A stretch of DNA of 64,000 nucleotides from an uncultured Megasphaera sp. (GCA_934202965.1 CAKPYN010000007.1:1-64000), one strand, 5' to 3'. Counted from the first letter of the stretch, positions 17,658-27,169 are shown. The notes: a model not told the origin generated them from the sequence alone. A program made the numbers and translations.

Positions 17658-17787
17658 GCATTAAGGGAGTAATCAGTACATTGGATATGTATAGTAGTAT
17701 CGACATACTGGCGTAACTCGCCCGGTACTATTTGAAATGATGAGACTTAGAGGCAGTCTGTCGGCTGTCGAGAAGTCTCTTTTTTTA
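17658..17787 (+). promoter_or_regulatory. yybP-ykoY-type manganese riboswitch with terminator
   Basis: The leader of mntP holds TTAAGGGAGTA (17661-17671) and GAGACTTAG (17742-17750), the two conserved ends of the yybP-ykoY aptamer, enclosing stems including TAGTA/TACTA and GGCG/CGCC. GAGACTT also forms the left arm of a terminator with AAGTCTC (17773-17779) followed by T8. The shared segment makes aptamer and terminator mutually exclusive, so metal binding should turn expression on. Known yybP-ykoY riboswitches sense Mn2+ and often precede mntP. Confidence 0.8.
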
Positions 17788-17833
17788 TTGTAATTCTCTC
17801 CATTATTTCTATGTTTAAAAAGGGGCTGCTGTC

Positions 17834-18391
17834 ATGAACACATTAGAATTATTTATATTAGCTGTCGGATTATCTATGGATGCCTTTGCTGTATCTGTCT
17901 GTAAAGGCCTTTCACTAGGCCGCATTAGCTGGAAACACATGTGCATTGCCGGTATTTGGTTTGGCAGTTTTCAGTTTCTTATGCCTACACTAGGGTATTA
18001 TTTAGGCACAATCTTTACGGGCATGATTATATCTTATAATCACTGGATCGCTTTTATTCTTTTAACACTTATCGGTATCAATATGATAAAAGAATCAAGG
18101 GAAACAGAAGACTGTCCCGACGCGAATATGACGATTCCAGCCATGTTCGCGCTCGCTGTGGCTACAAGTATTGATGCCTTGGCAGTCGGCGTTACCTTTG
18201 CGTTTATGGACGTTGCTATTCTTCCTGCTGCCTGTTTCATTGGCTGTGTTACATTTTGCTGTTCCGCCCTTGGTATCAAAACAGGCAGTCTGTTTGGTTT
18301 AAAATATAAAGCAAAATCTGAACGTATAGGTGGTCTTGTTTTGATTTTATTAGGTCTTAAAATTCTTTTAGAAGGATTCGGTATTTTATAA
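17834..18391 (+). CDS. mntP: Manganese efflux pump MntP
   Basis: An inner-membrane Mn2+ exporter protecting the cell from manganese excess. The 185-residue protein has six predicted membrane segments and the two internally related family motifs, GLSMDAFAVSVCKG near residue 13 and ATSIDALAVGVTFA near residue 115, whose aspartates are important in the family. GGGG lies 8 nt before the ATG. Expression should be controlled by the upstream yybP-ykoY-type riboswitch. It is monocistronic and closed by a strong hairpin. Confidence 0.96.
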   Translation: MNTLELFILAVGLSMDAFAVSVCKGLSLGRISWKHMCIAGIWFGSFQFLMPTLGYYLGTIFTGMIISYNHWIAFILLTLIGINMIKESRETEDCPDANMTIPAMFALAVATSIDALAVGVTFAFMDVAILPAACFIGCVTFCCSALGIKTGSLFGLKYKAKSERIGGLVLILLGLKILLEGFGIL

Positions 18392-18401
18392 AACACGATA
18401 T

Positions 18402-18452
18402 AAAAAGAAGAATGGTACATGACGACAATTCGCCATATACCATTCTTCTTTT
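18402..18452. terminator. Bidirectional terminator
   Basis: 15-bp arms (18403-18417 and 18438-18452) with A and T runs at the ends, between mntP and the convergent TIGR04076 gene. Confidence 0.85.
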
Positions 18453-18460
18453 CATTTCTA

Positions 18461-18724
18461 TTACTTTTTAACAATTTCTGCTGTAAAAACGTTAATGACA
18501 TCCGCGTCGGGACAACAAAAAGTTGCCGTTCCTTCTGGCTGACCCGGTATGCTTCCGCCGTACCGCAAAATGTCCACATACGGAAACGCAGCATGCATTG
18601 CCATCGGGCAGAGTATTCCTCTATCTGTGTCAAAATCAAATGTATCTCCCACATGATGTCCATGATGACAATGACACGGCCCTATTTTCTTGATTAGTGT
18701 CAGCTTAATTTTAGGTCTTGCCAT
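18461..18724 (-). CDS. TIGR04076 family protein (copy 1)
   Basis: A small 87-residue cytoplasmic protein of the TIGR04076 family, function unknown. It shows the family layout: a basic lead-in, the cysteine/histidine segment GPCHCHHGHHVGDTF, then GILCPMAMHAAFPYV, a GG turn and a final CCPDAD. The C, H and CPD motifs suggest metal or cluster binding, but no role is established. It starts 3 nt after tatD stops and so is probably the last gene of the metG-tatD transcript. A second family member lies at 61936-62178. Confidence 0.75.
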   Translation of the reverse strand: MARPKIKLTLIKKIGPCHCHHGHHVGDTFDFDTDRGILCPMAMHAAFPYVDILRYGGSIPGQPEGTATFCCPDADVINVFTAEIVKK

Positions 18725-18726
18725 GA

Positions 18727-19500
18727 TTATTCTCCTGTAATACCAAAAATTCGCTTGCCATTTTCCATCGTAATCCGCTGTACGTCGGCTACATCCATAT
18801 TGCGAAGACGGGCAATTTCTGCTGCTACGTACTGTACATATGCCGGTTCGTTGCGTTTGCCTCGATACGGTGGCGGTGTCAAATAGGGACAGTCTGTTTC
18901 GATCAGTATTCTATCCATCGGAAGTTCACTGACAATCCGTTTGAGTTTTTTGGATTTGGGAAATACCATCGTTCCCGTAAAACCAATATAGAAGCCCATT
19001 TTTATGAGTTCTTCTGCCATTTCCAAACTGCCGGAATAACAATGAAATACACCACGAATTCCCTTGCCGTATTGCCGCAGAATATCCATCGTGTCGCCAT
19101 GGGCTTCTCTGTCATGAATGTCAATCGGCACATCTAATTCAACAGCCATCTGTACTTGTTTGATAAATACGTCTTGCTGAATTTCATGAGATGGTTCGGG
19201 CCAGTAATAATCCAGCCCGACTTCACCAATAGCTACTACTTTCGGTTCATGCAAAATCCACTGCCGGATCTGTTCAAATCCCTCCGGCGTTGCCGAAGCA
19301 GCTTCTTCCGGATGAATACCGACAGCTGCATAAATCTGTTTGTATTGGTGTGTCATGGCAACGGATTCTGCTGATGTTTTGATATCCGTACCAGGACACA
19401 TCATATACGTCAAACCCGTTTCAAACGCCCGCTGCAGCATGTCTTGTCTATCTTCTGCATAAGCCTCATCATTAACATGGCAATGCGTATCAAACAACAT
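18727..19500 (-). CDS. tatD: TatD family metal-dependent hydrolase
   Basis: A TIM-barrel metal-dependent hydrolase of the TatD/YcfH/YabD family, predicted deoxyribonuclease or quality-control nuclease in the cytoplasm. The 257-residue protein carries the family ligands: DTHCHVND, the GIHPEEA region, GEVGLDYYW, DIHDREAHGD, HCYSGS and ETDCPYLTP. Its ATG overlaps the metG stop as TAATG, so translation is coupled. metG followed by a tatD homologue is the same order as metS-yabD in Bacillus subtilis. Confidence 0.95.
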   Translation of the reverse strand: MLFDTHCHVNDEAYAEDRQDMLQRAFETGLTYMMCPGTDIKTSAESVAMTHQYKQIYAAVGIHPEEAASATPEGFEQIRQWILHEPKVVAIGEVGLDYYWPEPSHEIQQDVFIKQVQMAVELDVPIDIHDREAHGDTMDILRQYGKGIRGVFHCYSGSLEMAEELIKMGFYIGFTGTMVFPKSKKLKRIVSELPMDRILIETDCPYLTPPPYRGKRNEPAYVQYVAAEIARLRNMDVADVQRITMENGKRIFGITGE

Positions 19501-21437
19501 TATCGTACCCGGCTTCCTGCAGGCATACCATCTGCACTAACAACTTTAAGCGTATCTGCTCCGTCCAAAGCCGCTAAAATCATGCCGTTTGATTCTACAC
19601 CGCAGAGTTTCACCGGTTTGAGATTCGTAACGACAACCACACAATGTCCAATCAATTCATCCGGCGCATAATGCTGAGAAATACCGCTGACGATTTGGCG
19701 CGTTTCTGTACCCAAATCAATCTGGAACTTTAATAATTTCTTCGCTTTCGGAATTTTTTCGCAGGCAATAACTTTTCCTACACGCAAATCACATTTGGCA
19801 AAATCATCAATCGTGATTTCTGGTTTTGTCGGTTCCTTCGCTGCCGGGCAAGCCTGGGCTTCTTTCTTTTCTTTTTCACTATCAGCTATTTCTTCTTCTA
19901 AATCGTACCGTGGGAACAAAGCATTGCCCTTGCATACTTTTGTATCTGCCGGATACTTGCCCCATACTTGGGCATCCGTAATATTAGCAGCTGCAAAATC
20001 ACCTAGACCAAGCTGTTTCCACATATCTGCTGCACTGACAGGAATAAATGGGCTGACCAACGTTGCAATAATACGCATGGATTCGAGCAAATTGTACAAT
20101 ACAGTCTGCAGCCGTTCTTTCTGCGCATCGTCTTTTGCTAATACCCACGGCGTTGTTTCATCAATATATTTATTGCTACGGCGAATAAGAGCCCAAACTT
20201 CATTAATGGCATCATTAATCTTCATATCATCCATGTATGTTTCAAAATCTTTAGCTGTTTTTACTGCACAGGCAGCCAAATCATCATCAACAGCTTCTTT
20301 TACTGTTGGGCCAGCTGCTACGCCGCCTTCATATTTTTCTACCATGGCTAACGTACGCTGCAGCAGATTGCCCAAATCATTGGCTAAATCGGAATTAATG
20401 CGCTTGATAAATGAAGGCAGGGAGAAATTGCCGTCTTGGCCCAAGCGTACTTCTTTCAAAAGATAATACCGAAGCGCATCGGCACCATACCGATCAATCA
20501 GCGGAATCGGATCTACCACGTTGCCAAGGGATTTACTCATTTTCGTACCATCTACAATCAGCCAGCCGTGTCCAAAGACTTTTTTCGGGATGGGCAGACC
20601 GCAGCTCATCAACATAATCGGCCAAATAATGGTATGGAAGCGAACAATTTCTTTACCAACGAGATGTAAATCTGCAGGCCAGAATTTTTTGAATTTTTCC
20701 GGATCATCAATATAGCCTGCTGCCGTCAAATAGTTAGCTAAAGCATCAAACCATACATAGACAACATGTTTGGGATCCCAAGGCACTTTAATACCCCAAT
20801 CAAAGGATGTACGGGATACACACAAATCTTCCAAGCCGCTCTTAACAAACGCAATCATTTCATTGCGCCGTGATTCCGGCTGAATGAAATCAGGATTTTC
20901 TTCAATAAATTTAAGCCAACGATCGGCATATTTATTCATTTTTAAGAAGTATGCTTCTTCTTTGACTAATTCCAACGGACGACCGCAGTCCGGGCAAATA
21001 TGCTTGCCTTCAGGCAATTTATTTTCCGGCCAGAATGATTCACAAGGCGTACAATACCAGCCTTTATATTCGCCTTTATAAATATCGCCGTTATCATAGG
21101 AAATCTGCATCAATTTCTGTACTACTTTTTCATGACGCGGCTGGGTTGTACGAATAAAATCATCGTTAGAAATGTTCAATTTTTTCCAAAGCTGCTGGAA
21201 AAGAGCTACAATTTCATCAACATATTCAATGGGTGTTACGCCTTTGGCTTCGGCAGCACGCTGGATTTTCTGTCCGTGTTCGTCAGAACCAGTCAGGAAA
21301 AATACGTCATCGCCGCGCAGACGATGAAAACGAGCCAATGAATCGGCTATGGTAGTGCAATAGGTGTGCCCAATGTGAAGTTTGGCACTTGGATAATAAA
21401 TTGGGGTCGTAATGTAATACTTTTTCTTTTCAGACAT
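19500..21437 (-). CDS. metG: Methionyl-tRNA synthetase
   Basis: Charges initiator and elongator tRNA-Met. The 645-residue protein has the class I signatures HIGH (21-24) and KMSKS (299-303). The connective peptide carries four zinc-type cysteines (C129, C132, C148, C151), and a C-terminal tRNA-binding EMAP/Trbp111-like domain (about 545-645, FAKCDLRVGKV) dimerises and binds tRNA. AGGAGG lies 7 nt before the ATG. It is followed by coupled tatD and preceded at 30 nt by rsmI on the same strand, matching the Firmicute gene order. Confidence 0.98.
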   Translation of the reverse strand: MSEKKKYYITTPIYYPSAKLHIGHTYCTTIADSLARFHRLRGDDVFFLTGSDEHGQKIQRAAEAKGVTPIEYVDEIVALFQQLWKKLNISNDDFIRTTQPRHEKVVQKLMQISYDNGDIYKGEYKGWYCTPCESFWPENKLPEGKHICPDCGRPLELVKEEAYFLKMNKYADRWLKFIEENPDFIQPESRRNEMIAFVKSGLEDLCVSRTSFDWGIKVPWDPKHVVYVWFDALANYLTAAGYIDDPEKFKKFWPADLHLVGKEIVRFHTIIWPIMLMSCGLPIPKKVFGHGWLIVDGTKMSKSLGNVVDPIPLIDRYGADALRYYLLKEVRLGQDGNFSLPSFIKRINSDLANDLGNLLQRTLAMVEKYEGGVAAGPTVKEAVDDDLAACAVKTAKDFETYMDDMKINDAINEVWALIRRSNKYIDETTPWVLAKDDAQKERLQTVLYNLLESMRIIATLVSPFIPVSAADMWKQLGLGDFAAANITDAQVWGKYPADTKVCKGNALFPRYDLEEEIADSEKEKKEAQACPAAKEPTKPEITIDDFAKCDLRVGKVIACEKIPKAKKLLKFQIDLGTETRQIVSGISQHYAPDELIGHCVVVVTNLKPVKLCGVESNGMILAALDGADTLKVVSADGMPAGSRVR

Positions 21438-21470
21438 GTGATTTCCTCCTATACCGGCAAATGAGCCGGT

Positions 21471-22319
21471 TTATGATAACGTGAGCGCAGCCTGATACAC
21501 ACTGCGTTTGGACACGCCGCATCGTCTAGCGACCGTGCGGATTGCCTCTTTTTTATCTACGCCCTGATTCATCAGTTCCTGCACCAGGGACGCATAATCC
21601 ACATTGCTGTCGGCAGCAGATGACTCTTCCGGTGCTGCTCCTGCAACAAGAATAACAAATTCACCACGCGTGCCTTGCGTCGCTAATTCATCCTGCAGCT
21701 GACACAGCGTACCGCGCATATACTGTTCATATTTTTTCGTCAATTCCCGGCAAAGAACAGCTTGTCTGTCACCGAGAACCGCCGCAATTTCGGTCAGCAC
21801 GCTGCGAATACGATGGGGGGCTTCATAAAAAATAAGCGTCCCTTCGTACTGCTTAATGCTTTCCAACACAGGAAGCCGGTGTTTCTGCGTTTTGGGCAAA
21901 AATCCGATAAAGGTAAAACGCGTCGTATCCATACCGGAAGCAATGAGGCCCGTAAGACCTGCATTAGGCCCCGGTAAAGGCACAACAGGAACCTTCGCCT
22001 CAATCGCCAGCCGGACTAAGTCACTGCCAGGATCACAAATCGCCGGCATGCCGGCATCACTGACTAAAGCCAGCATCATGCCTTCTTGTAATTTTTGAAT
22101 CAGCAGCGGACCTTTTTCCTGTTTATTATGTTCATGATAGCTCGTAAGGGGCGTATCAATGTCATATGCTGACAAAAGCTGTTTGGTATGACGTGTATCT
22201 TCCGCCGCAATCATGTCCGCTTCCCGCAGACACCGTACGGTTCGATACGTAATGTCTTCTAAATTGCCAATAGGTGTTGCACATAAGTATAACGTCCCTT
22301 TTTGAAATACTTCTGCCAT
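21471..22319 (-). CDS. rsmI: 16S rRNA 2'-O-ribose C1402 methyltransferase
   Basis: RsmI methylates the 2'-hydroxyl of C1402 in 16S rRNA, supporting decoding accuracy. The 282-residue protein has the tetrapyrrole-methylase fold motifs: LYLCATPIGNLEDIT at the N-terminus, AAEDTRHT, SDAGMPAICDPG, PLPGPNA and GEFVILVAG. A short C-terminal segment (GVDKKEAIRTVARRCG) resembles the helix-turn-helix tail often found in RsmI. The start ATG at 22317-22319 is chosen: AAGGAG lies 6 nt upstream, and a longer reading has no ribosome site and runs into the upstream gene. Confidence 0.96.
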   Translation of the reverse strand: MAEVFQKGTLYLCATPIGNLEDITYRTVRCLREADMIAAEDTRHTKQLLSAYDIDTPLTSYHEHNKQEKGPLLIQKLQEGMMLALVSDAGMPAICDPGSDLVRLAIEAKVPVVPLPGPNAGLTGLIASGMDTTRFTFIGFLPKTQKHRLPVLESIKQYEGTLIFYEAPHRIRSVLTEIAAVLGDRQAVLCRELTKKYEQYMRGTLCQLQDELATQGTRGEFVILVAGAAPEESSAADSNVDYASLVQELMNQGVDKKEAIRTVARRCGVSKRSVYQAALTLS

Positions 22320-22359
22320 GATTTGCTCCTTGCAAGTTTTTCCATAAAAATCTATAATT

Positions 22360-23094
22360 TTATATTTTTCCATATAACTGTAACACATGTTGACTATATG
22401 AGCCATCTTCGGTATGGACAATACACGGCGGGAGAATTTCCATACCCGTATTGCCGCCGCGAATTCCTTCAACTAAAAACAATTTTGCTTTTTTATCCGG
22501 ACGGCCATGAATCATCTGTATGCATTTCGGTTCTATCCCATGAATCCGCATCGCTTCCAATATGTCGGTCAGCCGCTCTGTAATATGAACCATGCGAAAA
22601 CGGCCGTGAAACTTGAGTGCATAGGCTGCCGCTTTTAGCACATCAGCGAGCGCAGCCGTTTCTTCGTGCCGAGCGCGCCGGATGCCTTCGACATGACTGT
22701 ACGCACCGCGGCTTTTTTCCCGATACGGCGGATTGACATATACGGCATCATAGGCACCGCTGGCAGCCCACGTCTTGATGCAACAATAATCTGCTTCTAA
22801 AATGGTAATATGATCTTCTTTTTGATTCAGCACAACATTGCGCCGCGCAATATCCGCCATGATCGGATTGAGCTCAACACCTGTCACTTGTCTGGCACCG
22901 CGCGCCGTTAAAATCAAAGGAATCGCCGCTGTTCCCGTTCCCAAATCCAAAACCGGTCCATGAGGCACGCTGCCAAAATGCGCCAACAATACCGTATCCA
23001 AGGAAAAGCAGAATTGGTCATCACGCTGAATAATCTTCATACCATCTAAAATTAGGTCATCGAGCCGTTCATGCTCGCGCAATTTATCCTTCAT
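22360..23094 (-). CDS. TrmN6-like tRNA/rRNA adenine-N6 methyltransferase
   Basis: A class I SAM-dependent methyltransferase of the YfiC/YabB (TrmN6) group, which modifies adenine 37 of tRNA-Val in E. coli. The 244-residue protein has the SAM-binding LDLGTGTAAIPL (about 50-61) and the N6-adenine catalytic motif VNPPY (about 122). It overlaps the upstream yaaT by 11 nt and precedes rsmI, the same neighbourhood as yabB in Bacillus subtilis. The exact RNA target is inferred from family and context only. Confidence 0.9.
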   Translation of the reverse strand: MKDKLREHERLDDLILDGMKIIQRDDQFCFSLDTVLLAHFGSVPHGPVLDLGTGTAAIPLILTARGARQVTGVELNPIMADIARRNVVLNQKEDHITILEADYCCIKTWAASGAYDAVYVNPPYREKSRGAYSHVEGIRRARHEETAALADVLKAAAYALKFHGRFRMVHITERLTDILEAMRIHGIEPKCIQMIHGRPDKKAKLFLVEGIRGGNTGMEILPPCIVHTEDGSYSQHVLQLYGKI

Positions 23095-23926
23095 GTTCTG
23101 TTTCCGCTACATCAGACCAAGGCACATTGACATTATGACCCGATTCCAATTGTACCTTGACGGTATGATCTTTCATATGCACGCGAAGTACTGTACCAAC
23201 GCCTTCATCGGTAATAACCCGCTTGCCAACTACCGGCGGTTTTTGCTGCTCACATTTTTGCTGACAATTTTGGCACTTCAATTCTCCCGACGTATACAAC
23301 GAATTTTCATACCGCAAACAACACATAAGCCGTCCGCAAATACCGGAAATCTTCGTTGGATTCAGCGACATGCCTTGTCCCTTAGCCATGCGAATGGATA
23401 CGGGTTTAAAATCTCCCAAAAAAGTCGCGCAGCATAATGGCCGACCGCAGCAACCAATGCCGCCAACCATTTTTGCTTCATCACGAAGCCCAATTTGCCG
23501 CAGTTCGATACGCGTCCGAAATACTGCCGCTAAATCACGAACTAATTCCCGAAAATCGATTCTTCCATCGGCTGTAAAGAAGAAAATAATTTTCCCCATG
23601 TCAAAAGTATAATCGACATCAATCAACTTCATCGGCAGCTTATGTTTCGCAATTTTTTCCAAGCATATATCAAATGCTTTTTTTTCTCGTTCTTTATTTT
23701 TTTCTACTTGCCGTAAATCTTTTGCTGTTGCCTTACGAATAATCGGTTTTAATGGCTGTACTACATCAGCTGAATCTACGCTGCGCGGCGCTATGACAAC
23801 AGAACCATATTCCATTCCCCGGGCCGTTTCTACGATAACTCCATCGTTCAGCTGCAGCGGGATATCCGCAGGATCAAAGTAATATATTTTACCGGCAGGT
23901 TTAAATCGTACACCTACAACTATCAA
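23084..23926 (-). CDS. yaaT: PSP1/YaaT (RicT-like) protein
   Basis: YaaT (RicT) belongs to the PSP1 family; in Bacillus it joins a [4Fe-4S] complex with YlbF and YmcA that guides RNase Y and influences development. The 280-residue protein has the PSP1 C-terminal domain and a cysteine-rich set: GGIGCCGRPLCC, GICGRLMCC and CQNCQQKC, suited to iron-sulfur binding. The start is TTG at 23924-23926, directly after the holB stop; AAGGAGG lies 7 nt upstream and makes this start clear. A short C-terminal segment follows the cysteine region. It sits in the conserved order holB-yaaT-trmN6. Confidence 0.94.
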   Translation of the reverse strand: MIVVGVRFKPAGKIYYFDPADIPLQLNDGVIVETARGMEYGSVVIAPRSVDSADVVQPLKPIIRKATAKDLRQVEKNKEREKKAFDICLEKIAKHKLPMKLIDVDYTFDMGKIIFFFTADGRIDFRELVRDLAAVFRTRIELRQIGLRDEAKMVGGIGCCGRPLCCATFLGDFKPVSIRMAKGQGMSLNPTKISGICGRLMCCLRYENSLYTSGELKCQNCQQKCEQQKPPVVGKRVITDEGVGTVLRVHMKDHTVKVQLESGHNVNVPWSDVAETEHEG

Positions 23927-24922
23927 CTAAATGCCTCCTTTTTGTGTTATACATTGTATACATACATAGTCCCATACTAGGCGTGTATTGACATGCCGCG
24001 TAATTGCTTCTATGCCTTCTTCTAAAATTTTCATCATGGCAAACATACTGTCGTCTGTCCAGTAAGGCAGTATGTTTATCATATCTTGTTTATATGGTGC
24101 CAGCCGTAATAATGCCGACTCCACACCACTGCGCAGTACTGCCATGTCTCGAAAAAACAATCCCAATGAGTGCAGTACTTCTTTACTTTCTTCATCTGTA
24201 TAACCGATGGATACGGACAACCATTTAGCATACGGACACGCATGGGTTGTCATAATATGTAAAAAATCCAATGCCCGTTTAAATCCCTGTGCGCCATGTC
24301 CTTGTAAATACGCCAACACGGTCTTAACAATACCATTTCCCCAAGCAACCGCATCGGTATATATGTCAGGCGTACCGCCTCGCAGCTGTATTAATCCTTG
24401 TATCATTTCCTCATCGCGTACGGGTTCAAATAGAATTTCAGCACAGCGAGAAATAATTGTCGGCAGCAATAAGGCTGCTTGATCGGTAATAAGTATAAAA
24501 TAGACACCGGCCGGTGGCTCTTCCAGAATTTTCAACATGCGGTTCGCAAATTCTGCATTCATCGTTTCTACATGGTCAATAATACAGATTCGCTTGCATC
24601 CTGCTTTTCCCTGCAAAATCAATTGACTCTGCAGCTGCCTAAACTGATCTACCTTGAGCATACTGCCGTTAGGTGCCAAATAGTAGGCATCATCTTTATC
24701 AGCAATCACAGGAATATCCGTTTTTTCATCTATATGTATGTTGCTAAAAAGCGATCGGCCAGCCATTGCTGATGCAACAGCACAAGCCATCATGGTCTTA
24801 CCGATGCCAGACGGACCGGCAAAAATCATAGCATGAGGCATGCGGTCCTTTTCCAATAACCGCATCAAGCGTTTTTTTATTTCCTGATGCCCAATAATCG
24901 ATTGAAAATACTGAGAATACAT
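23927..24922 (-). CDS. holB: DNA polymerase III delta-prime subunit
   Basis: The clamp-loader subunit that, with tau/gamma and delta, loads the beta clamp at replication. The 331-residue protein has an AAA+ module with Walker A GPSGIGKT (about 36-43), ANRMLKILEEPP, and SRC as sensor/arginine-finger motif. The C-terminal collar domain is divergent, as usual for HolB. AAAGGAGG lies 6 nt before the ATG. It heads the holB-yaaT-trmN6-rsmI-metG-tatD series; a terminator separates it from tmk upstream. Confidence 0.93.
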   Translation of the reverse strand: MYSQYFQSIIGHQEIKKRLMRLLEKDRMPHAMIFAGPSGIGKTMMACAVASAMAGRSLFSNIHIDEKTDIPVIADKDDAYYLAPNGSMLKVDQFRQLQSQLILQGKAGCKRICIIDHVETMNAEFANRMLKILEEPPAGVYFILITDQAALLLPTIISRCAEILFEPVRDEEMIQGLIQLRGGTPDIYTDAVAWGNGIVKTVLAYLQGHGAQGFKRALDFLHIMTTHACPYAKWLSVSIGYTDEESKEVLHSLGLFFRDMAVLRSGVESALLRLAPYKQDMINILPYWTDDSMFAMMKILEEGIEAITRHVNTRLVWDYVCIQCITQKGGI

Positions 24923-24967
24923 GGGCAGCCTCCTTTATGGAAAAAAACATTCTAACTAATTTATTAT

Positions 24968-25006
24968 AAAAAAAATCGGCAGTAAAGTCTAGTTTTACTG
25001 CCGATT
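24968..25006 (-). terminator. tmk terminator
   Basis: 14-bp arms (24973-24986 and 24993-25006) followed by T8 on the minus strand, 33 nt after the tmk stop. Confidence 0.88.
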
Positions 25007-25038
25007 TGGTGTTTTCTTTTCATTCATTACGTATGTTT

Positions 25039-25710
25039 TTATAGAATATGCATTACTTGCTGATATACATCTTCGTGAATATCCTGTACAGAGCGCATCT
25101 TCTGCTGCAACGTACAAGCAATTCGATACCAGTCATATTTGTTAGCCAGCATATCATAAGCTTCATGGCACCGCCGCAAGAAGGACTCGTCTTTTTCATG
25201 AATATCGCCGGTCTGTCCGCCTGTTTTGCCGACACGCTGTGCCATGAGCTGTTCTGTTACTTCCAGCGGCACATCCAACAATATCACGCAGTCCGGTCTG
25301 GGCAGTCCCATTTTATTGAACTCAAAATCTTCCAGCCAATTCAAATATGTTTCTTTTTCCGAACGTATCTGTATCTTTATCATTTGATACAGCATATTGC
25401 TCGTCGTATATCGGTCTGCGATAACAATACCACCTTCCTGTAAAAATTGTTTCCATTGCATTTGATACGACGCAAATCTGTCTACGGCATAAAACGCTGA
25501 AGCTGCATAGGGATTCACAGCATCTGCTTCGTTACCGAAATCACCGCGCAAATACATTTTAACGAGTGCACTGGACTCACTATCGTAATCCGGAAAACTA
25601 ACAGATTTTACAGATTTACCATTTTTTCGCAACCGTTCAACAAGTAATCGGGTCTGCGTTGCCTTACCGCTGCCGTCGCTGCCTTCTATAATAATCAGTT
25701 TTCCTTTCAT
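25039..25710 (-). CDS. tmk: Thymidylate kinase
   Basis: Phosphorylates dTMP to dTDP for DNA synthesis. The 223-residue protein begins with the P-loop GSDGSGKATQT (10-20) and has the DRY-type motif ADRYTTSN (about 98). The lid region KTGGQTGDIHEKD is longer than in short bacterial TMPKs. It starts 4 nt after the PLP decarboxylase gene ends and so is co-transcribed with it and the Nudix gene. The pairing of an Orn/Lys/Arg decarboxylase-type gene with tmk and holB is also known in Bacillus (yaaO-tmk). Confidence 0.93.
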   Translation of the reverse strand: MKGKLIIIEGSDGSGKATQTRLLVERLRKNGKSVKSVSFPDYDSESSALVKMYLRGDFGNEADAVNPYAASAFYAVDRFASYQMQWKQFLQEGGIVIADRYTTSNMLYQMIKIQIRSEKETYLNWLEDFEFNKMGLPRPDCVILLDVPLEVTEQLMAQRVGKTGGQTGDIHEKDESFLRRCHEAYDMLANKYDWYRIACTLQQKMRSVQDIHEDVYQQVMHIL

Positions 25711-25714
25711 TATA

Positions 25715-27169
25715 TCACCCTTTTAATACACAAATTGTCTGTAATGTACTATCTGCTGGCCCATTGGGACTATACCCTTCTGCCAGTTTTTCTTGAATAT
25801 ACATCATGCATTCTTTCGTAATAACCTCGCCAACGCCAATAACAGGTATACCTGGCGGATAAAATGTGACCGTTTCAGCAGCAACTCGTCCCGTGGCCTG
25901 CTGAAAGAGAATCCGTTCTCGAGCTGTAGTCCATGCAATTCGCGGCGCAACAGCAACCTGCGGTATCGGCAGCGGCCGTTCTGTAACTGGTACAATCACA
26001 CCACCAGAATGATTGTCTGCAATCCGACGGCAAGCCTGTAACAAAGCCTCACTGGATGCTTCATCATCTCCCAGCGTAAGTAATGCCAATACATGATTTC
26101 CTGCGATGAGTTCTACTTCTATTCCTTGTTCTCGTAATTCAGCTTCAGCCGTTCTGCCATCTAGTCCCAGCCCGGAAAAATCAATGGTGACTTTGGTTTC
26201 ATCAAAGCCGCCAACTGCATCATACTGCATAATCTCCCGCCCAAATGAAACGATACCGGAAATAGCATTTAACTCATGCCGCAGCGTCCGTGCCAACATA
26301 ACGGCGCGGCCAACTAGTTCATTGCCATGCAGTGCTGCCTGCTGACGCGCACTATCCAATGATGCTAAAAACCAATATTGCGGACTCGTTGATTGTACAA
26401 CTGCCATTGCCGCACTGACGCGATCTAGCAGCGGAAATCCTCGTCGGCAATGAAGCATAGAAGTCTGCGTCAACGATCCCATCAATTTATGTGTGCTTTG
26501 CGCCACACAATCAGCTCCGCAGCGCAAGGCTTCTAACGGCAAAGCGGAATGAAATGGCAAATGGGCCCCATGCGCTTCATCCACAAGGACAAATAAACCA
26601 TGTGCATGAGCATACGCAGCCAATTCTGTCAATTTTCCAGCAATACCATCATAGGTTGGATACGTAAATACAACCGCTTTAGCCTTGGGATGCATGGCAA
26701 TTGCCTGTTTTAACGATTGTATATCCGGCCCCAATGATACTTGTTCCTTTACAGCAAAGCGGCTTTCCATATATACAGGCACGGCCCCGCTTAAGATAAG
26801 ACCGCCTATCACACTGCGATGGGCTTCTCTAGGAATAATAATTTCATCACCATCATGACAAACAGCCAATATCATCGCTTCAACACACGCAGTCGTTCCA
26901 TTAATAGAAAAAAATGTTTTGCCTGCACCATACAAATCAGCTGCTAGCTCCATGGCTTCTTTTAACGAATCCTCTGGCTGAAATAAATCATCTAATGCAT
27001 ACATAACGCCCAAGTCACGACGCAGGGCATTTCCAAACAGTTCTTTCTGATATGGTGAAATTCCTTTACCAATCTTATGTCCCGGCGTGTGAAAGGGCAT
27101 CATTCTCTTTTGACAATATAATTCTAACGCCTCTACAAAAGGCGCTTGTTTTTGTTTTTCTATATTCAT
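25715..27169 (-). CDS. Orn/Lys/Arg decarboxylase family PLP enzyme
   Basis: A fold-I PLP enzyme of the Orn/Lys/Arg decarboxylase major-domain family, which decarboxylates basic amino acids to polyamines. The 484-residue protein is the short YaaO/SpeA-like form without the wing domain. The N-terminal FHTPGHK is typical. Asp197 in VDEAHGAH and Lys228 in STHKLMGSLTQ are the predicted PLP contacts, and the small C-terminal domain ends with a YPPGIPV motif. GGTGAG lies 8 nt before the ATG. It lies between a Nudix gene (9 nt gap) and tmk (4 nt gap). Which of lysine, arginine or ornithine is used cannot be told from sequence alone. Confidence 0.92.
   Translation of the reverse strand: MNIEKQKQAPFVEALELYCQKRMMPFHTPGHKIGKGISPYQKELFGNALRRDLGVMYALDDLFQPEDSLKEAMELAADLYGAGKTFFSINGTTACVEAMILAVCHDGDEIIIPREAHRSVIGGLILSGAVPVYMESRFAVKEQVSLGPDIQSLKQAIAMHPKAKAVVFTYPTYDGIAGKLTELAAYAHAHGLFVLVDEAHGAHLPFHSALPLEALRCGADCVAQSTHKLMGSLTQTSMLHCRRGFPLLDRVSAAMAVVQSTSPQYWFLASLDSARQQAALHGNELVGRAVMLARTLRHELNAISGIVSFGREIMQYDAVGGFDETKVTIDFSGLGLDGRTAEAELREQGIEVELIAGNHVLALLTLGDDEASSEALLQACRRIADNHSGGVIVPVTERPLPIPQVAVAPRIAWTTARERILFQQATGRVAAETVTFYPPGIPVIGVGEVITKECMMYIQEKLAEGYSPNGPADSTLQTICVLKG

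Noticed and set aside
18040..18663. 207-codon open frame on the minus strand
   Set aside because: It crosses mntP and the TIGR04076 gene in the wrong frame and spans a terminator.
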